DNA of 64,000 nucleotides from CAVZVZ01 sp963778895 (GTDB taxonomy: Bacteria > Actinomycetota > Acidimicrobiia > Acidimicrobiales > Acidimicrobilacustridaceae). Positions 27,390 to 38,678 of this stretch are shown piece after piece. A model generated the notes under the pieces. It did no database searches. It worked only from the letters and a program-made list of their open reading frames with translations, and had not been told where the DNA came from. Position 1 is the stretch's first letter. Each line of letters starts with the position of its first letter. Where the stretch lies: positions 434,001 through 498,000 of the forward strand of contig CAVZVZ010000005.1 in the NCBI GenBank assembly GCA_963778895.1. Direction: 5' to 3'. A program made the position numbers and the translations under genes.

Positions 27390-28654
27390 CCATCGACCTC
27401 CACGGCCAACCGACGATCGATCTCGAGCTCGAGATCCGCGGCCAGACCAGGAATCGGAATCTGGCCGAGCACTTCCCGGAAGAATCCGGCGACGATCAAC
27501 CGCTCGGCGGCTTGGGGCGGTACGCCGCGACTCTCGAGGTAGAAACGTTGGTCTTCGTCGATCGGACCAACGGTGGAGGCGTGGCTGCAGTGCACGTCGT
27601 TGTTCTCGATCTCGAGGTTCGGCACGGATTCGGCCCACGCCCCATCAGAGAGCTTGACGTTGCGGTTCGTCTGGAAGGCGTTGGTGCCCCGGGCTTCCTT
27701 GGCGACATGGATGAGACCCGTGTACACCGACCGCGACGTGCCGGCGACCGCGCCCTTGAACAACAGATCGCTCGTGGTGTCGGGCGCGAGATGATCTTGG
27801 AAGGTGCGGAAGTCGAGCATCTGCTCGCCCTCGCCGAAGTAGGCCGCGCGCAAGTTGCCCGTGGCGCCTCGACCCGTGAGCCGGCAATCCACCCGGCTGC
27901 GTGCGTAGTCGCCCCCCAGGCCGAGCTGATGACCTACGAAGGTTGCTTGTTGGGCTACCCGTGTGGCCTGTTCCGCGATCTGCCAGGTAGTGGTCGATCG
28001 TTCCTGCACCGTGATCACCGTGCCGCGTGCATCGGGACCCACGTCGATCTCGGTCACCGGCACCACGAGAGCACCTACGTCGGCGCCGGATTGGTACTCG
28101 ACGAGGGTCGCTTCGCTTGCCGCTCCGAGCTGCACGACCGTGCGCGGGAACACCGCCGCACCGTCGGTCGCCAACCAGTCGATGATCAAGATCGGCTGCT
28201 CCACGACCAATCCGTTCGGCACTCGCACGAGGATCGGATCGGCGCTGTAGGCGTCGTTCATGGCGCCGAAGACGTCCGTCGGCCCGTCGATAACCGCTCC
28301 GATGGCGGTCTCGGCGTCGGGCCCCTCGGCCAACGGGCCAACCCACAGGCCCCGTCCGGCCCACGTGTCATCGAGCTCGGTGTGCACCACGAAGCCGTCG
28401 CGCAGGACCACCACCGCTGCGGCATCGGGAACCGACCGACGAAGCGTCTCGACCTCAGGCGGCATGCCGGTCGAGGAGGCGGACGCCGACGGCGCGAAGC
28501 GACTGAGGTCGAGCTCGCCGATGCGGCTGTAGCGCCACACCTCTTCGTCCACCGTGGGCAGCGAGGCATCGCTGAGTCGCTCTGCCGCGGTCTGACGACG
28601 CGTCCGTAACCAGTCGGGGCCCGGCAGGTCGCGGGCGGCTTTCGGGCCGAACAT
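27386..28654 (-). CDS. sufD: SUF Fe-S cluster assembly protein SufD
   Basis: 422 aa from ATG 28654. Right-handed beta-helix scaffold subunit that pairs with SufB. N-terminus PDWLRTRRQTAAERLSDA and EEVWRYSRIGELDLSRF; C-terminal core HLAPDTTSDLLFKGAVAG, QTNRNVKLSDGAWAESVPNLEIENNDVHCSHASTVGPID with the conserved His and Cys of SufD, then YLESRGVPPQAAERLIVAGFF. TAGGGT lies 7 nt before the ATG, so it is probably leaderless. Confidence 0.93.
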   Translation of the reverse strand: MFGPKAARDLPGPDWLRTRRQTAAERLSDASLPTVDEEVWRYSRIGELDLSRFAPSASASSTGMPPEVETLRRSVPDAAAVVVLRDGFVVHTELDDTWAGRGLWVGPLAEGPDAETAIGAVIDGPTDVFGAMNDAYSADPILVRVPNGLVVEQPILIIDWLATDGAAVFPRTVVQLGAASEATLVEYQSGADVGALVVPVTEIDVGPDARGTVITVQERSTTTWQIAEQATRVAQQATFVGHQLGLGGDYARSRVDCRLTGRGATGNLRAAYFGEGEQMLDFRTFQDHLAPDTTSDLLFKGAVAGTSRSVYTGLIHVAKEARGTNAFQTNRNVKLSDGAWAESVPNLEIENNDVHCSHASTVGPIDEDQRFYLESRGVPPQAAERLIVAGFFREVLGQIPIPGLAADLELEIDRRLAVEVDG

Positions 28655-28703
28655 CGGAATTACCCTACCGGCATAGTGCAAATTCGAGCCAGAGCGAACC
28701 GGC

Positions 28704-29048
28704 TCAGCGCTTGCGGCGGAACTTGGCCCGGAATCGGCCCAGCACGCCTCCGGAGGCTTGCTGTTGCTCTTGTTGGACCTCGGCCATGATCTGGGGGCCG
28801 GCGTTGTTGATGATGTCCTCGGCCTCGTCGAGCAGCTCGGCGATGCCCTCGCCCGTGGGCTCATCGGGCGTGGGCGGTGTCACCAGCGTGCCGTGGCTCC
28901 AGTTCACGTCGGCCAGGCGGGGCTCGAACGCCGAGCAGTCCTCGGGACAGCGCCACGGAGCCTCGGGTGCGAGGTCGAGGTTGCACTTCCGAACCGTCTC
29001 CCCGTCGGGATAGGTCCGGCTCTCGAAGTTCTTGCATTCCTCACGCAT
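28704..29048 (-). CDS. Small four-cysteine protein upstream of sufD
   Basis: 114 aa from ATG 29048. The N-terminal 45 residues hold four cysteines: EECKNFESRTY, ETVRKCNLDLAPEAPWRC and CPEDCSAFEPR (C-x16-18-C-x10-12-C-x3-C). The rest is acidic then helical (GIAELLDEAEDIINNAG) with a basic tail (RFRAKFRRKR). Families of this kind occur in Acidimicrobiia and relatives next to sufD; I know no function. The cysteines could bind zinc or an Fe-S cluster, possibly one handed on by SUF. It ends 49 nt before sufD. Confidence 0.65.
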   Translation of the reverse strand: MREECKNFESRTYPDGETVRKCNLDLAPEAPWRCPEDCSAFEPRLADVNWSHGTLVTPPTPDEPTGEGIAELLDEAEDIINNAGPQIMAEVQQEQQQASGGVLGRFRAKFRRKR

Positions 29049-29098
29049 CGGCACCAGACCATGCTGCCAGAGCCGGGGGCGATTTCGACGGCGACCGG

Positions 29099-29860
29099 TC
29101 AGGCTTTTGTCACACGCTCGGCGAAGTCGACGACCTTCTCCTCGATGAGGCCGCGGTCGTAGTCGAGCGTCGCCACGTGGTAGCTGCGATCGAGGCTCAC
29201 CCGTTCGACGGGACCTCGGGCCGCCGCGGCCAAGATCTCGCTGTTGCTGGGTGGGACCACGTGGTCCTGCGGCGCGTTCATCAGCAGCAGCGGCATGGTG
29301 ACGTCGTGCAGGTAGATCGTGAGCTCCCGGATGGCCGAGTCCAGAGACAGCAGACAAACAACGGGTGTCTGCTCGTATGCCATCTCCGTTTGATCGGGGT
29401 CAGCGATGTCGCTGCCGACTCCCGGCAACATCGGTTCTCCCCTTTCGGCCATGTCGCGCGCCAGATCGGTGATCGACGTGTCGATCGGTTCCACCACCGG
29501 ATTGATCAGCGCGAGCCCGGCGATCTCCGGATGACGGCTGGCGAGCCACACCGCGAGCGTGCCGCCCATGCTGAGAGCGGTCACCACGACCCGCTCGCAT
29601 CGTGAGGCGAGGTCGGCGTACGCGGCTTCCGCCGCGTTCGCCCAGTCGTCCCAGCGAGTCGTCGCCATGTCCTCCACCGATGTGCCGTGCCCGGGCAGCC
29701 GGGGCAGCTCGACCGTGAAGCCGGCGCCGGCCAGAGCCTCGGCCAGGCCGCGCATCGACTGCGGGTTGCCGGTGAAGCCGTGGAGCACCAGGGCTCCGTG
29801 CGGCCCGCCGGTGGCCGAGTAGGGCTCGGCGCCGGGCAGGACAGACGGGTGGTGGCTCAT
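29099..29860 (-). CDS. Alpha/beta hydrolase, carboxylesterase / monoacylglycerol lipase-like
   Basis: 253 aa, intact. LVLHGFTGNPQSM (oxyanion loop), LPRLPGHGTSVEDM, nucleophile elbow TALSMGGTLAVWLA (Ser about 96), acid in MNAPQDHVVP and His in RSYHVATLDYD. The arrangement is that of carboxylesterase Est30/monoacylglycerol lipase. It hydrolyses short or medium acyl esters. It lies inside the sufB-to-sufD stretch without an evident role in cluster assembly. Confidence 0.88.
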   Translation of the reverse strand: MSHHPSVLPGAEPYSATGGPHGALVLHGFTGNPQSMRGLAEALAGAGFTVELPRLPGHGTSVEDMATTRWDDWANAAEAAYADLASRCERVVVTALSMGGTLAVWLASRHPEIAGLALINPVVEPIDTSITDLARDMAERGEPMLPGVGSDIADPDQTEMAYEQTPVVCLLSLDSAIRELTIYLHDVTMPLLLMNAPQDHVVPPSNSEILAAAARGPVERVSLDRSYHVATLDYDRGLIEEKVVDFAERVTKA

Positions 29861-29894
29861 GAACCCGACACCGTAGGGCCAACAGCGCTCAGCG

Positions 29895-31214
29895 TCATCC
29901 GGTGAACTGCGGACGCGTGGCTACCGGGAGTACCTCGGTCGTGGGAGTCGTCGTGGCCTCCTCGACGGGAATCGCGCACGCCCCCGCTCCAGCGGTGATG
30001 CCGACGACCGGCCACCATTCCACGTGACCACGCTCGCGGAAGCTCGAGCCGAGGTCGCGCGTCGAAGACCCGTCGAGAGCGGCGATCGAGTAACCCACGA
30101 ACGACTCGGACGAGCCACCGATCAACCCCGCGGCACGTATCTCGACCGCGACCCACTGATGATCGGGTGACCACGCGACCAACAACAGTTCGGCGAAGTT
30201 GATCGGCGTATCCGCGCCGATGAAGTCGGTGAGGGGCACGCCATCGGACGAGCCATCGGCGGGGAGCAGTCGCACCCGGACATGACCGATCGTGAAGCCT
30301 GATGCCCAACCGCCGTTCGACTCGCCCGCGGCGATCTGGCTCCCGTCCGGTGACCAGAACGGTGCGCCGAAGGGTTCCAAGGTCGACGAGTCCGTGGGCG
30401 ACGGCAACAACGGCGACACGGGCTGCGCACTGGCACCGTCGAACGAGTTCACCCAGATGCGGGGTGGTGCCGTCCCGTCCGACGACGCCGACCACGCGAG
30501 ACGGTCGCCGGACGGCGACCACGCGAAGTCGGTAGCGAAGTTGACCGGATCCACCGTGAACGGGGTGAGGGCAAGCGTGTCGGCGTCCGCAATCAGGAAG
30601 CTCGGCGCCAGCACCAAGAGCTGGTGAGTGTTCGGTCGCCACAACAGACCGTTTGCCGGCGTGGGGGCAAGTACCGCCGCGCCGGTTCCGTCGGCGTGGG
30701 CGATCTCGATGCCCGCCGCGCTCGTCCAGGCCACCCACGTGCCGTCGAACGACCATGCCGCGTCGTGACCCTGCGTATCGAGCGTCGTCACCACGCCGTT
30801 CAGGTCGACGACGGAGATCGTGGCGTTGGCGCTGCTCGACACGAGCACGCGATCACCCGTTGGCGACCACACGACCGACGTTCCACCGACGCCGGGGATG
30901 GTGATGCCATCGGTGCCGAGGGCGTCCGTGGAGACATGAAGAACCGGATCGCCCGCCGACGCGTCCACGTACGCGAAGCGTGAGCCGTCGGGTGACCAGC
31001 CGAACGCGTTCACGTCGGCCAGGTCTCGAACGAGTGCGCTGTCGACGTTCTCGATGTCGCCCTGCCAGCCGAGCTGGGAGTCGGGCAGGATCGCCAGACC
31101 GGTCCAGCCCAGCATCTGACAGTCGTTCGACTGCGCGCCGACGACGGAACTCGAACTCGGAAGCACCACCGCCACGAAGGACGTGACGATGAGGACCACG
31201 AACAGCTTGCGCAT
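29895..31214 (-). CDS. Secreted TolB/WD40-like beta-propeller protein
   Basis: 439 aa, intact. A signal peptide (KLFVVLIVTSFVAVVLPSSSSVVGAQS) precedes repeats of about 45 residues with the PD40 signature: NAFGWSPDGSRFAYV, VVWSPTGDRVLV, AAWSFDGTWVAWT, FAWSPSGDRLAWS, PFWSPDGSQIAAG and VAWSPDHQWVAVE. Six blades are readable. It is likely exported and binds another protein or a glycan; no catalytic residues are seen. Its ribosome site GGGGAGG forms the right arm of a hairpin (31219-31235) only 4 nt before the ATG. The gene follows sufB by 41 nt. Confidence 0.8.
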   Translation of the reverse strand: MRKLFVVLIVTSFVAVVLPSSSSVVGAQSNDCQMLGWTGLAILPDSQLGWQGDIENVDSALVRDLADVNAFGWSPDGSRFAYVDASAGDPVLHVSTDALGTDGITIPGVGGTSVVWSPTGDRVLVSSSANATISVVDLNGVVTTLDTQGHDAAWSFDGTWVAWTSAAGIEIAHADGTGAAVLAPTPANGLLWRPNTHQLLVLAPSFLIADADTLALTPFTVDPVNFATDFAWSPSGDRLAWSASSDGTAPPRIWVNSFDGASAQPVSPLLPSPTDSSTLEPFGAPFWSPDGSQIAAGESNGGWASGFTIGHVRVRLLPADGSSDGVPLTDFIGADTPINFAELLLVAWSPDHQWVAVEIRAAGLIGGSSESFVGYSIAALDGSSTRDLGSSFRERGHVEWWPVVGITAGAGACAIPVEEATTTPTTEVLPVATRPQFTG

Positions 31215-31218
31215 GAAT

Positions 31219-31235
31219 CCTCCCCGCAGGGGAGG
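31219..31235 (-). promoter_or_regulatory. Hairpin overlapping the ribosome site of the propeller gene
   Basis: On the minus strand CCTCCCC (31235-31229), loop TGC, GGGGAGG (31225-31219). The right arm is the Shine-Dalgarno of ATG 31214. It may hold translation of the propeller gene low in the sufB read-through transcript or act as a weak terminator for sufB. Confidence 0.5.
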
Positions 31236-31255
31236 CTAGGTCATGACGCCAGCGG

Positions 31256-32656
<1,401 letters not shown>

Positions 32657-32719
32657 GGTGGTCGACTCCCCGATTGGAATGGAGCCCGGGTACCCCCGGG
32701 ACCGAATTTCTCCTACGGC

Positions 32720-32735
32720 GATAGTAACAACTACC
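32720..32735. promoter_or_regulatory. Imperfect palindrome in the sufB promoter region
   Basis: GATAGT-AACA-ACTACC on the plus strand; arms match at 5 of 6 positions. On the minus strand it contains TACTAT, a plausible -10, about 65 nt before the sufB ATG. It shares the ACTAC/GTAGT core with the palindrome before sufC copy 1, so one regulator might see both sites. Weak evidence. Confidence 0.3.
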
Positions 32736-32774
32736 GACCCGAAAGGCTGCCCCCGACCAGCGAGTTCTTTCGTG

Positions 32775-33923
32775 TCAGCCGGACGGGTGCACCCGCAGGA
32801 TCGAGCCGGGGTTGGCGTCCGTGAGCAGGTAGAGGTCCCCATCGGGACCCTGGGCCGCGACACGGAGTCGCCCGAAGGAGCCCTTGAAGGACGTCCACTG
32901 GCTCTGCGGGTCCCAGGTGCCGGCCGCGTTGAACTGGAACACCTTGAGTTCCTGGTCCTTCAACACCGCGACCGCCAGGGCCCCGTTCCAGCCCTTCCAC
33001 TGGTCGCCGGACAGGAACACGCCGCCCGACGGGGCGATGGTCGGGCACCCCGAGTGCCAGATGGCATCGATGGCGTCGGGATGGCGGACCTTGTCGGTCA
33101 TCGACACGTTCTGGTTGTAGGCCGTGCTGGAGCCGACCGTCGGGTCCCACCCGTAGTTCCCGCCCGGCACCAACAGGTTGATCTCGTCGTCGCAACCGGT
33201 GCCGTGCTCGATCGAGTAGGCCTTGCCGTCGCTCGGACGGAACGCGATGCCCTGCGGGTTGCGGTGACCGTAGGTGTAGATCTGCGGGCGGAAGGCGCCC
33301 CCTGGATTGCCTGCCGGCGCGTTGCCGTTGCGGTCGATGCGCAGCACCTTGCCGGCCAAGGACTGCTTGTCCTGCGGCGCCGTCCCGATGGCGCCATCCC
33401 CGGTGGTGATCCAGAGGTTTCCGTCGGGGCCGAATCGCGTGCGACAGCCGAAGTGGAACGTCGACGAAGCGGGGATGTCCGTGATCAGGTCGGTTCGGTT
33501 GGTGAGGGTCGTGTAGCCCGCATCCACCCTCCAGCGCACGACTCGAGTGGTCGCGGGCGTCGACAGGCTCGAATGGAAGCAGGTGTAGATGAACCGGTTG
33601 GTCGCGAACTCAGGGTCGACGGCGATGCCCATCATCCCGCCCTCACCGATGGCCTTGACGTCGGCCGGACTGGCGAGCTGTCGCACCGCGCCACCGACGA
33701 ACGCGTTGATCGGTCCCGGCCGTTGCGTGAACAGCATCGTGCCGTCGGGCGTCCATCCGATGTCCCACGGATTGCTGAGCCCGCTGACCACGGTGGTGAC
33801 GGCCAGGTTGGCCGGTGGCGCGCAGGCCGCGGCGCCGACCAGGACGACGCCGAACGCTGCGACGATGCCCACGCACCTCCGCAGCGACCTCGCAGGACGG
33901 CTGTGACGAGCTCGTTCGGGCAT
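32775..33923 (-). CDS. PQQ-dependent sugar dehydrogenase-like lipoprotein
   Basis: 382 aa from ATG 33923. Basic N-terminus, hydrophobic core and lipobox VGAAAC, so it is a secreted lipoprotein. The six-bladed propeller of soluble glucose/aldose sugar dehydrogenases is visible: LSNPWDIGWTPDGTMLF, GEGGMMGIAVDPEF, CRTRFGPDGNLWITTGDG, YGHRNPQGIAF, DEINLLVPGGNYGWDP and PSGGVFLSG. The Arg-Asn of YGHRNPQG and the DEIN Glu match PQQ- and Ca-binding positions. It would oxidise sugars and pass electrons to the respiratory chain. Confidence 0.85.
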   Translation of the reverse strand: MPERARHSRPARSLRRCVGIVAAFGVVLVGAAACAPPANLAVTTVVSGLSNPWDIGWTPDGTMLFTQRPGPINAFVGGAVRQLASPADVKAIGEGGMMGIAVDPEFATNRFIYTCFHSSLSTPATTRVVRWRVDAGYTTLTNRTDLITDIPASSTFHFGCRTRFGPDGNLWITTGDGAIGTAPQDKQSLAGKVLRIDRNGNAPAGNPGGAFRPQIYTYGHRNPQGIAFRPSDGKAYSIEHGTGCDDEINLLVPGGNYGWDPTVGSSTAYNQNVSMTDKVRHPDAIDAIWHSGCPTIAPSGGVFLSGDQWKGWNGALAVAVLKDQELKVFQFNAAGTWDPQSQWTSFKGSFGRLRVAAQGPDGDLYLLTDANPGSILRVHPSG

Positions 33924-34040
33924 GCGGTCGATTCCACCACGGAACGCGAAGGGTGACGAGGATCGTGGCCGCGGATGGAGGAGTGCACGAACCACACCGG
34001 CCCGGGGCCTACGATTGACCACCTACTTGGGTGGGGGTGC

Positions 34041-36896
34041 ATGACCGATCTCGATCATGAGCCGGGGAGCGAGACGCCTGGGGAACAGGTCCCGTTTCGT
34101 GTGCTCGTTGCGACGGTGCCGGTCGCGATGGGTCTGGTCGACCTCGAGCTCCAGGCCCTCACCCTCGTCAATGCCCGCTGGCGCGAGCTCACCGGAGTCG
34201 ACCTACCGACGCCGATCCCCTTCTCCGCCCTGACGGCCTGCCTCCACCCCGACGACATCGATGGCGCCTTGGCGGCGTTCGCGGAGGCCGCTGACGCAGG
34301 GGCCTCCTTCAGCACGGAGGCGCGGCTCGTGCACCCGAACGGCGCGGTACGCCACGTTCGTCTCGAATGTGCACCGGTGACGGACGACCGCGGCAAGGTC
34401 CGTGCGTTCACTGGCGCCATGCTCGACATCACCGCGCTCGTGGAAGCCACCGAATCACGCCGGCGAAGCGAGCAGCGCTACCGACACCTCCTCCAGGACG
34501 CTCCCGTTGGCCAGATCGTGGCCGAGGTCGACGGGACACTCGTCGAGATCAACAACGCGTTCGTGCGGATGATGGGCAGCACGCGCGACGCGTTGTTCGC
34601 AAGGGAGCCGCGCGATCTCTTCCACTCCGACGACCTCCCGGTGCTGGCTCGCGAGCTCGAGCGTCTCGTGAGCGGCGAGATCGACTACTTCGAGACCGAA
34701 CGCCGAATGGTGCGCGACGACGGATCCATCGTTTGGGTCTCCGGTGGGACCACGATCATCGGCGAAGGCAACCATCGTTACCTGCACTCGGTGGTGCAGG
34801 ATGTCACGGAGCGGCGACGGGCCGAGGACGCGTTGCGCGAGAGCGAGACCCGCTTCCGAGCGCTGGCCGACTCGTTGCCTCTGGGGGTCTTCCGGTCGTC
34901 GATCGAGGGCCAGCTGCAATACGTCAACCAACAATGGAGCGACATCACCGAGATACCGGCCGCCGAGGCGGTGGGCCGCGGCACCCTCGAGCTCATCCAC
35001 CCCGACGATCTGGACCGGATCGCCAAGGCCCGCGAGCGCCAGGCGAGGAGCCGAGGCTCGTTCGCCCAGCAGTTCCGGATCGTGACGCCGAGCGGCGCCG
35101 TGCGCTGGGTCAGCGTGCACGCGACGTCGGCGATCGATCCGCTGACGGACGAGCTCACCGGTTTCATCGGCTCGATGGAAGACGTCACTCCCATCGTCAC
35201 TGCGCAGGAAGAGACCGCCCGCCTCGCGGGCATCGTCGAAGTCACGAGCGACATGGTCGGTGTGGCCGACGCCGAGACGGGCCAGCTCCAATACCTCAAC
35301 CGCGCGGCGCGCGAACTGTTGGGCTACGAGAACGCCGACATCGCCGGACTCACGGCGCTCGACCTCTACGCACCCGAATCGCACGACACGTGGCGCGACA
35401 TCGTGTCGCCGATGCTGCTCGGTGGTGGGACCTGGAGCGGGGAGCTGACCATGCGCACTGCCGACGGCGCGACCATGCCGGTGTGGCAGACCATTGCGGC
35501 CAAACGGCGTACGGACGGGCGGATGACGCAGATCTCGGCCGTGGGCCGTGACGTCACCGAACGACGACGGTTCGAAGCCACGCTGGCCCATCAAGCCACC
35601 CACGACGCCCTCACGGACCTGCCCAACCGCGCGCTGCTCCTCGATCATCTCGGGCTTGCGTTGGCGCGAGCCGAGCGCGGGAGCACCGGTGTGGCGCTGC
35701 TGTTCCTCGATCTCGACCGATTCAAGTCCGTGAACGACAGCTTCGGCCACGAGGCCGGCGACGAGCTCCTGGTGGCCGTGGCAAGCCGGCTGAGCGAGGT
35801 ACTACGGCCGGCTGACACCGTCGCCCGCCTCGGCGGTGACGAGTTCGTCATCCTTTGCGAGGACGTGGTCGACGAACACCATGCCGTCGCAGTGGCCCAG
35901 CGGGTCTTGGCACTGGTCGAGAGCAAACCCTTCGCCGTGCAGGGCAGCGAGGTCGACGTCACCGCGAGCATCGGCATCGCCCTGTCACCTGGGGGCGACG
36001 GCGCACATCCCGAAGCGCTGTTACGCGATGCCGACGCTGCGATGTATCGGGCCAAGGACCTCGGGCGAGCCCGCCTCGAGCTGTTCGACGAGTCCATGCG
36101 CCGCCGAGCCGCCGAACGCTTGCGGCTGGCCGACGAGTTGGCCGCGTCGCTCGACCGCGGCGAGATCGTTCTGCACTACCAACCCTGCGTCAGCCTTGCC
36201 ACCGGTCGCGTCACCGCGGTCGAGGCGTTGGCCCGCTGGGATCACCCGCAACGCGGGCTGCTCGGTCCGGTCGAGTTCATCGACTTGGCCGAGGAGACCG
36301 GGCTCATCGTCGGGCTCGGCCTTCGGGTGCTCACCGAGGCGTGCAATCAGGCGCGGCGATGGGCCGACAGGCTCGGCGCCGATGCGCCACGCGTACACGT
36401 GAACCTGTCCGCGCGTCAGCTCACGGCTACGAACCTCGCGGTGCTCGTCCGCCGGGTGCTCGAAGCATCGGGGCTCGCGCCGGACCGGCTCTGCCTCGAG
36501 ATCACCGAGAGCGTGTTGATGGAAGACGCTCCGGCGGTGATCGAGGCGCTGCGACGGTTGAAGGACATCGGCGTCGTGCTGGCCATCGACGACTTCGGCA
36601 CCGGCTACTCGTCATTGAGCTACCTGCGACGGTTCCCGGTCGACATCTTGAAGGTGGATCAGACGTTCATCCACGGCCTCGGTCCGGACCCGGAGGACAA
36701 CGCCATCGTTGCCGCCATCGTGAGCCTCGCCGAGACGCTCGGGCTCGAAGCCATCGCCGAGGGCGTCGAGACTCGCGAGCAACTCGAGCAACTACGGGAG
36801 CTCGGTTGCGAGTCCGCGCAGGGCTACCTGTTCGCGATGCCGGCCGCCCCCGAGGACATCACTCCGCTGCTGTTGCGGGTTCTGCCTGAGACCTAG
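34041..36896 (+). CDS. PAS-containing diguanylate cyclase/phosphodiesterase (GGDEF-EAL), cytosolic
   Basis: 951 aa from ATG 34041 after GGGTGGGGG. Four PAS/PAC sensor modules occupy about residues 15-505; each ends with a PAC string such as GAMLDITALVEATE, SVVQDVTERRRAED, GSMEDVTPIVTAQE and SAVGRDVTERRRFE. Then a GGDEF domain (THDALTDLPNRALL, ARLGGDEFVILCED) with the exact GGDEF active site, and an EAL domain (VEALARWDHPQRGLL, CLEITESVLM, AIDDFGTGYSSLSYLR). Both catalytic motifs are intact, so it may make and break c-di-GMP. No transmembrane helix is seen. It converges with the ABC transporter gene by a 4-bp overlap. Confidence 0.93.
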   Translation: MTDLDHEPGSETPGEQVPFRVLVATVPVAMGLVDLELQALTLVNARWRELTGVDLPTPIPFSALTACLHPDDIDGALAAFAEAADAGASFSTEARLVHPNGAVRHVRLECAPVTDDRGKVRAFTGAMLDITALVEATESRRRSEQRYRHLLQDAPVGQIVAEVDGTLVEINNAFVRMMGSTRDALFAREPRDLFHSDDLPVLARELERLVSGEIDYFETERRMVRDDGSIVWVSGGTTIIGEGNHRYLHSVVQDVTERRRAEDALRESETRFRALADSLPLGVFRSSIEGQLQYVNQQWSDITEIPAAEAVGRGTLELIHPDDLDRIAKARERQARSRGSFAQQFRIVTPSGAVRWVSVHATSAIDPLTDELTGFIGSMEDVTPIVTAQEETARLAGIVEVTSDMVGVADAETGQLQYLNRAARELLGYENADIAGLTALDLYAPESHDTWRDIVSPMLLGGGTWSGELTMRTADGATMPVWQTIAAKRRTDGRMTQISAVGRDVTERRRFEATLAHQATHDALTDLPNRALLLDHLGLALARAERGSTGVALLFLDLDRFKSVNDSFGHEAGDELLVAVASRLSEVLRPADTVARLGGDEFVILCEDVVDEHHAVAVAQRVLALVESKPFAVQGSEVDVTASIGIALSPGGDGAHPEALLRDADAAMYRAKDLGRARLELFDESMRRRAAERLRLADELAASLDRGEIVLHYQPCVSLATGRVTAVEALARWDHPQRGLLGPVEFIDLAEETGLIVGLGLRVLTEACNQARRWADRLGADAPRVHVNLSARQLTATNLAVLVRRVLEASGLAPDRLCLEITESVLMEDAPAVIEALRRLKDIGVVLAIDDFGTGYSSLSYLRRFPVDILKVDQTFIHGLGPDPEDNAIVAAIVSLAETLGLEAIAEGVETREQLEQLRELGCESAQGYLFAMPAAPEDITPLLLRVLPET

Positions 36897-38678
36897 GAAG
36901 CGCGCAGCCCGCTCGTCCACGTGCGATAGAGCGCGGCGTACTGCCCGTCGGCCTTCACGAGCTCGTCGTGCGTTCCGAGCTCCAGCAGCCGTCCGTCGTT
37001 GACGACACCGACGCGGTCCGAGCGTTCGGCGGTCGACATGCGGTGCGCGATCACGACGACGGTGCGGCCTTCCATCAGCCGGGTCATAGCTCGCTCGACC
37101 AGGAGCTCGGTGCCGGGATCGAGACTCGAGGTGGCCTCGTCGAGCACCAGGAGTGCCGGGTCGACCAACGCGGCGCGGGCCAACGACACCAGCTGTTTCT
37201 CGCCCGCTGACAATCGCGATCCTCTTTCACGGACCTCAGTGTTCAGGCCGGCAGGCAGCGACGCGAATCGCTCGAGCACACCCACGTCGCGCAACGACTG
37301 CTCGATCTCGTCGTCGGTCGCCGAACCGCGGGCCACGTCGGATGTTGTCGAGAATCGTGCCGTTGAAGAGAAAGCCTTCTTGCGGCACCACGACGATGCG
37401 ATCGCGCAACGACCCGAGTGTGGCATCGCGCAGGTCGACGTCGCCGAAGCGCACCCGTCCGGTCGACGGGTCGTAGAGCCGGGCGATCAGCTTCGCCAAC
37501 GTCGACTTGCCGGCGCCCGTGGGCCCGACGAGCGCGAGACGTTCGCCCGTCTCGATCACGAGCGACACGTCCTGCAGGACGGTGGGGCCGTCGGCATAGG
37601 CGAAGCTCACGTCCTCGACCCGGATCGTCCCGGTCGTAGGAAGGTCGACGGCACCCTTGCGCTCGGGCACGTCGACCGCGGTGTCCAGCAGCTCGAAGAG
37701 CTTGTTGAGCCCGGCACCGGCTGACTGCAGGGTGTTGAAGAGTTGGCTCAGCTGCTGGATCGGCTCGAACAGGTTTCCCAGGGTGAGCACGAAGAAGGCG
37801 ATCGTGCCCAGCGTGACGACGCCCTCGATCGTCATCCAGCCACCGATGCCCACCACGAGTGCGGTCGTACCCAAACCTGCGAGCTCGATCACCGGCAGGT
37901 ACCAGGCCTGAATGAACACCGAGTCCATGTGCGCCTGGTAGAGGTCCTTGTTCTCGGTCGCGAACCGATCGGTCTCGACCGACTCGCGTCCGAACGCCTG
38001 GATCACACGGACCCCGGCGAGACCTTCCTGCAGACGCGACAGCGTGGAGCCGATGCGTTCGCGCACCTCGAGGTATGCGTGATTCGAGTCCCGTTGGAAC
38101 TTGATGCTCGCCATGACGACGAACGGCACGGCGATCAGACACACCAGCAGGAGCTGCCAGGAGACGATGGCGAGCACGATCACCGAGAACACGAGCAGCA
38201 GCGCGTTCATCAAGAACATCAGCAGGCCGGTCTGGACCAATTCGGCGAGCGAGTCGACATCGGAGGTCATCCGCGAGACCACGACGCCAGCGCGCTCGCG
38301 GTCGTAGAACGGCATCGAGAGCCGCTGGAGATGATTGAAGACGCGTATCCGGAGGTCGCGCAGGAAGCCTTCACCGACGCGACCGACGATCATCACCTGC
38401 GCCCGGTACACGAAGTACGACGCGATGGCGACGATGACGTAGCCCACGACCGCGATGTTGAGGGCCCGCGCGTTGCCTTTGCTGATGCCCTGGTCGATCC
38501 CGTACTTCACGAAGAAGGGTCCGGCCAGGATCGAGCCCGTCCACAGCACGATCAGCACACCAGCCAGGATCACCTTGCGCCGGTAGGGCTGCAGCATCCG
38601 GGCGGCGCGACGAATGACCTTCTTCGCCTGACCAGCGTCGAGCTGATCCTCCTCGGCCGTGCCGACCTCACCCCACAT
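36893..38678 (-). CDS. ABC exporter half-transporter, second of a heterodimeric pair, frameshifted
   Basis: About 595 aa after one +1 repair at about 37340. Six-helix membrane domain (residues 25-330: LAGVLIVLWTGSILAGPFFVKYG, FYDRERAGVVVSRMTSDVDSLAELVQ), then ATPase: GPTGAGKSTLAKLIAR (Walker A), VPQEGFLFNGTILDNI (Q-loop), SRLSAGEKQLVSLARA and LLVLDEATSSLDPGT (Walker B, Glu kept). The signature reads LSAGEKQL instead of LSGGQ. Its start overlaps the other half by 11 nt. Family members export drugs, lipids or peptides. Confidence 0.88.
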
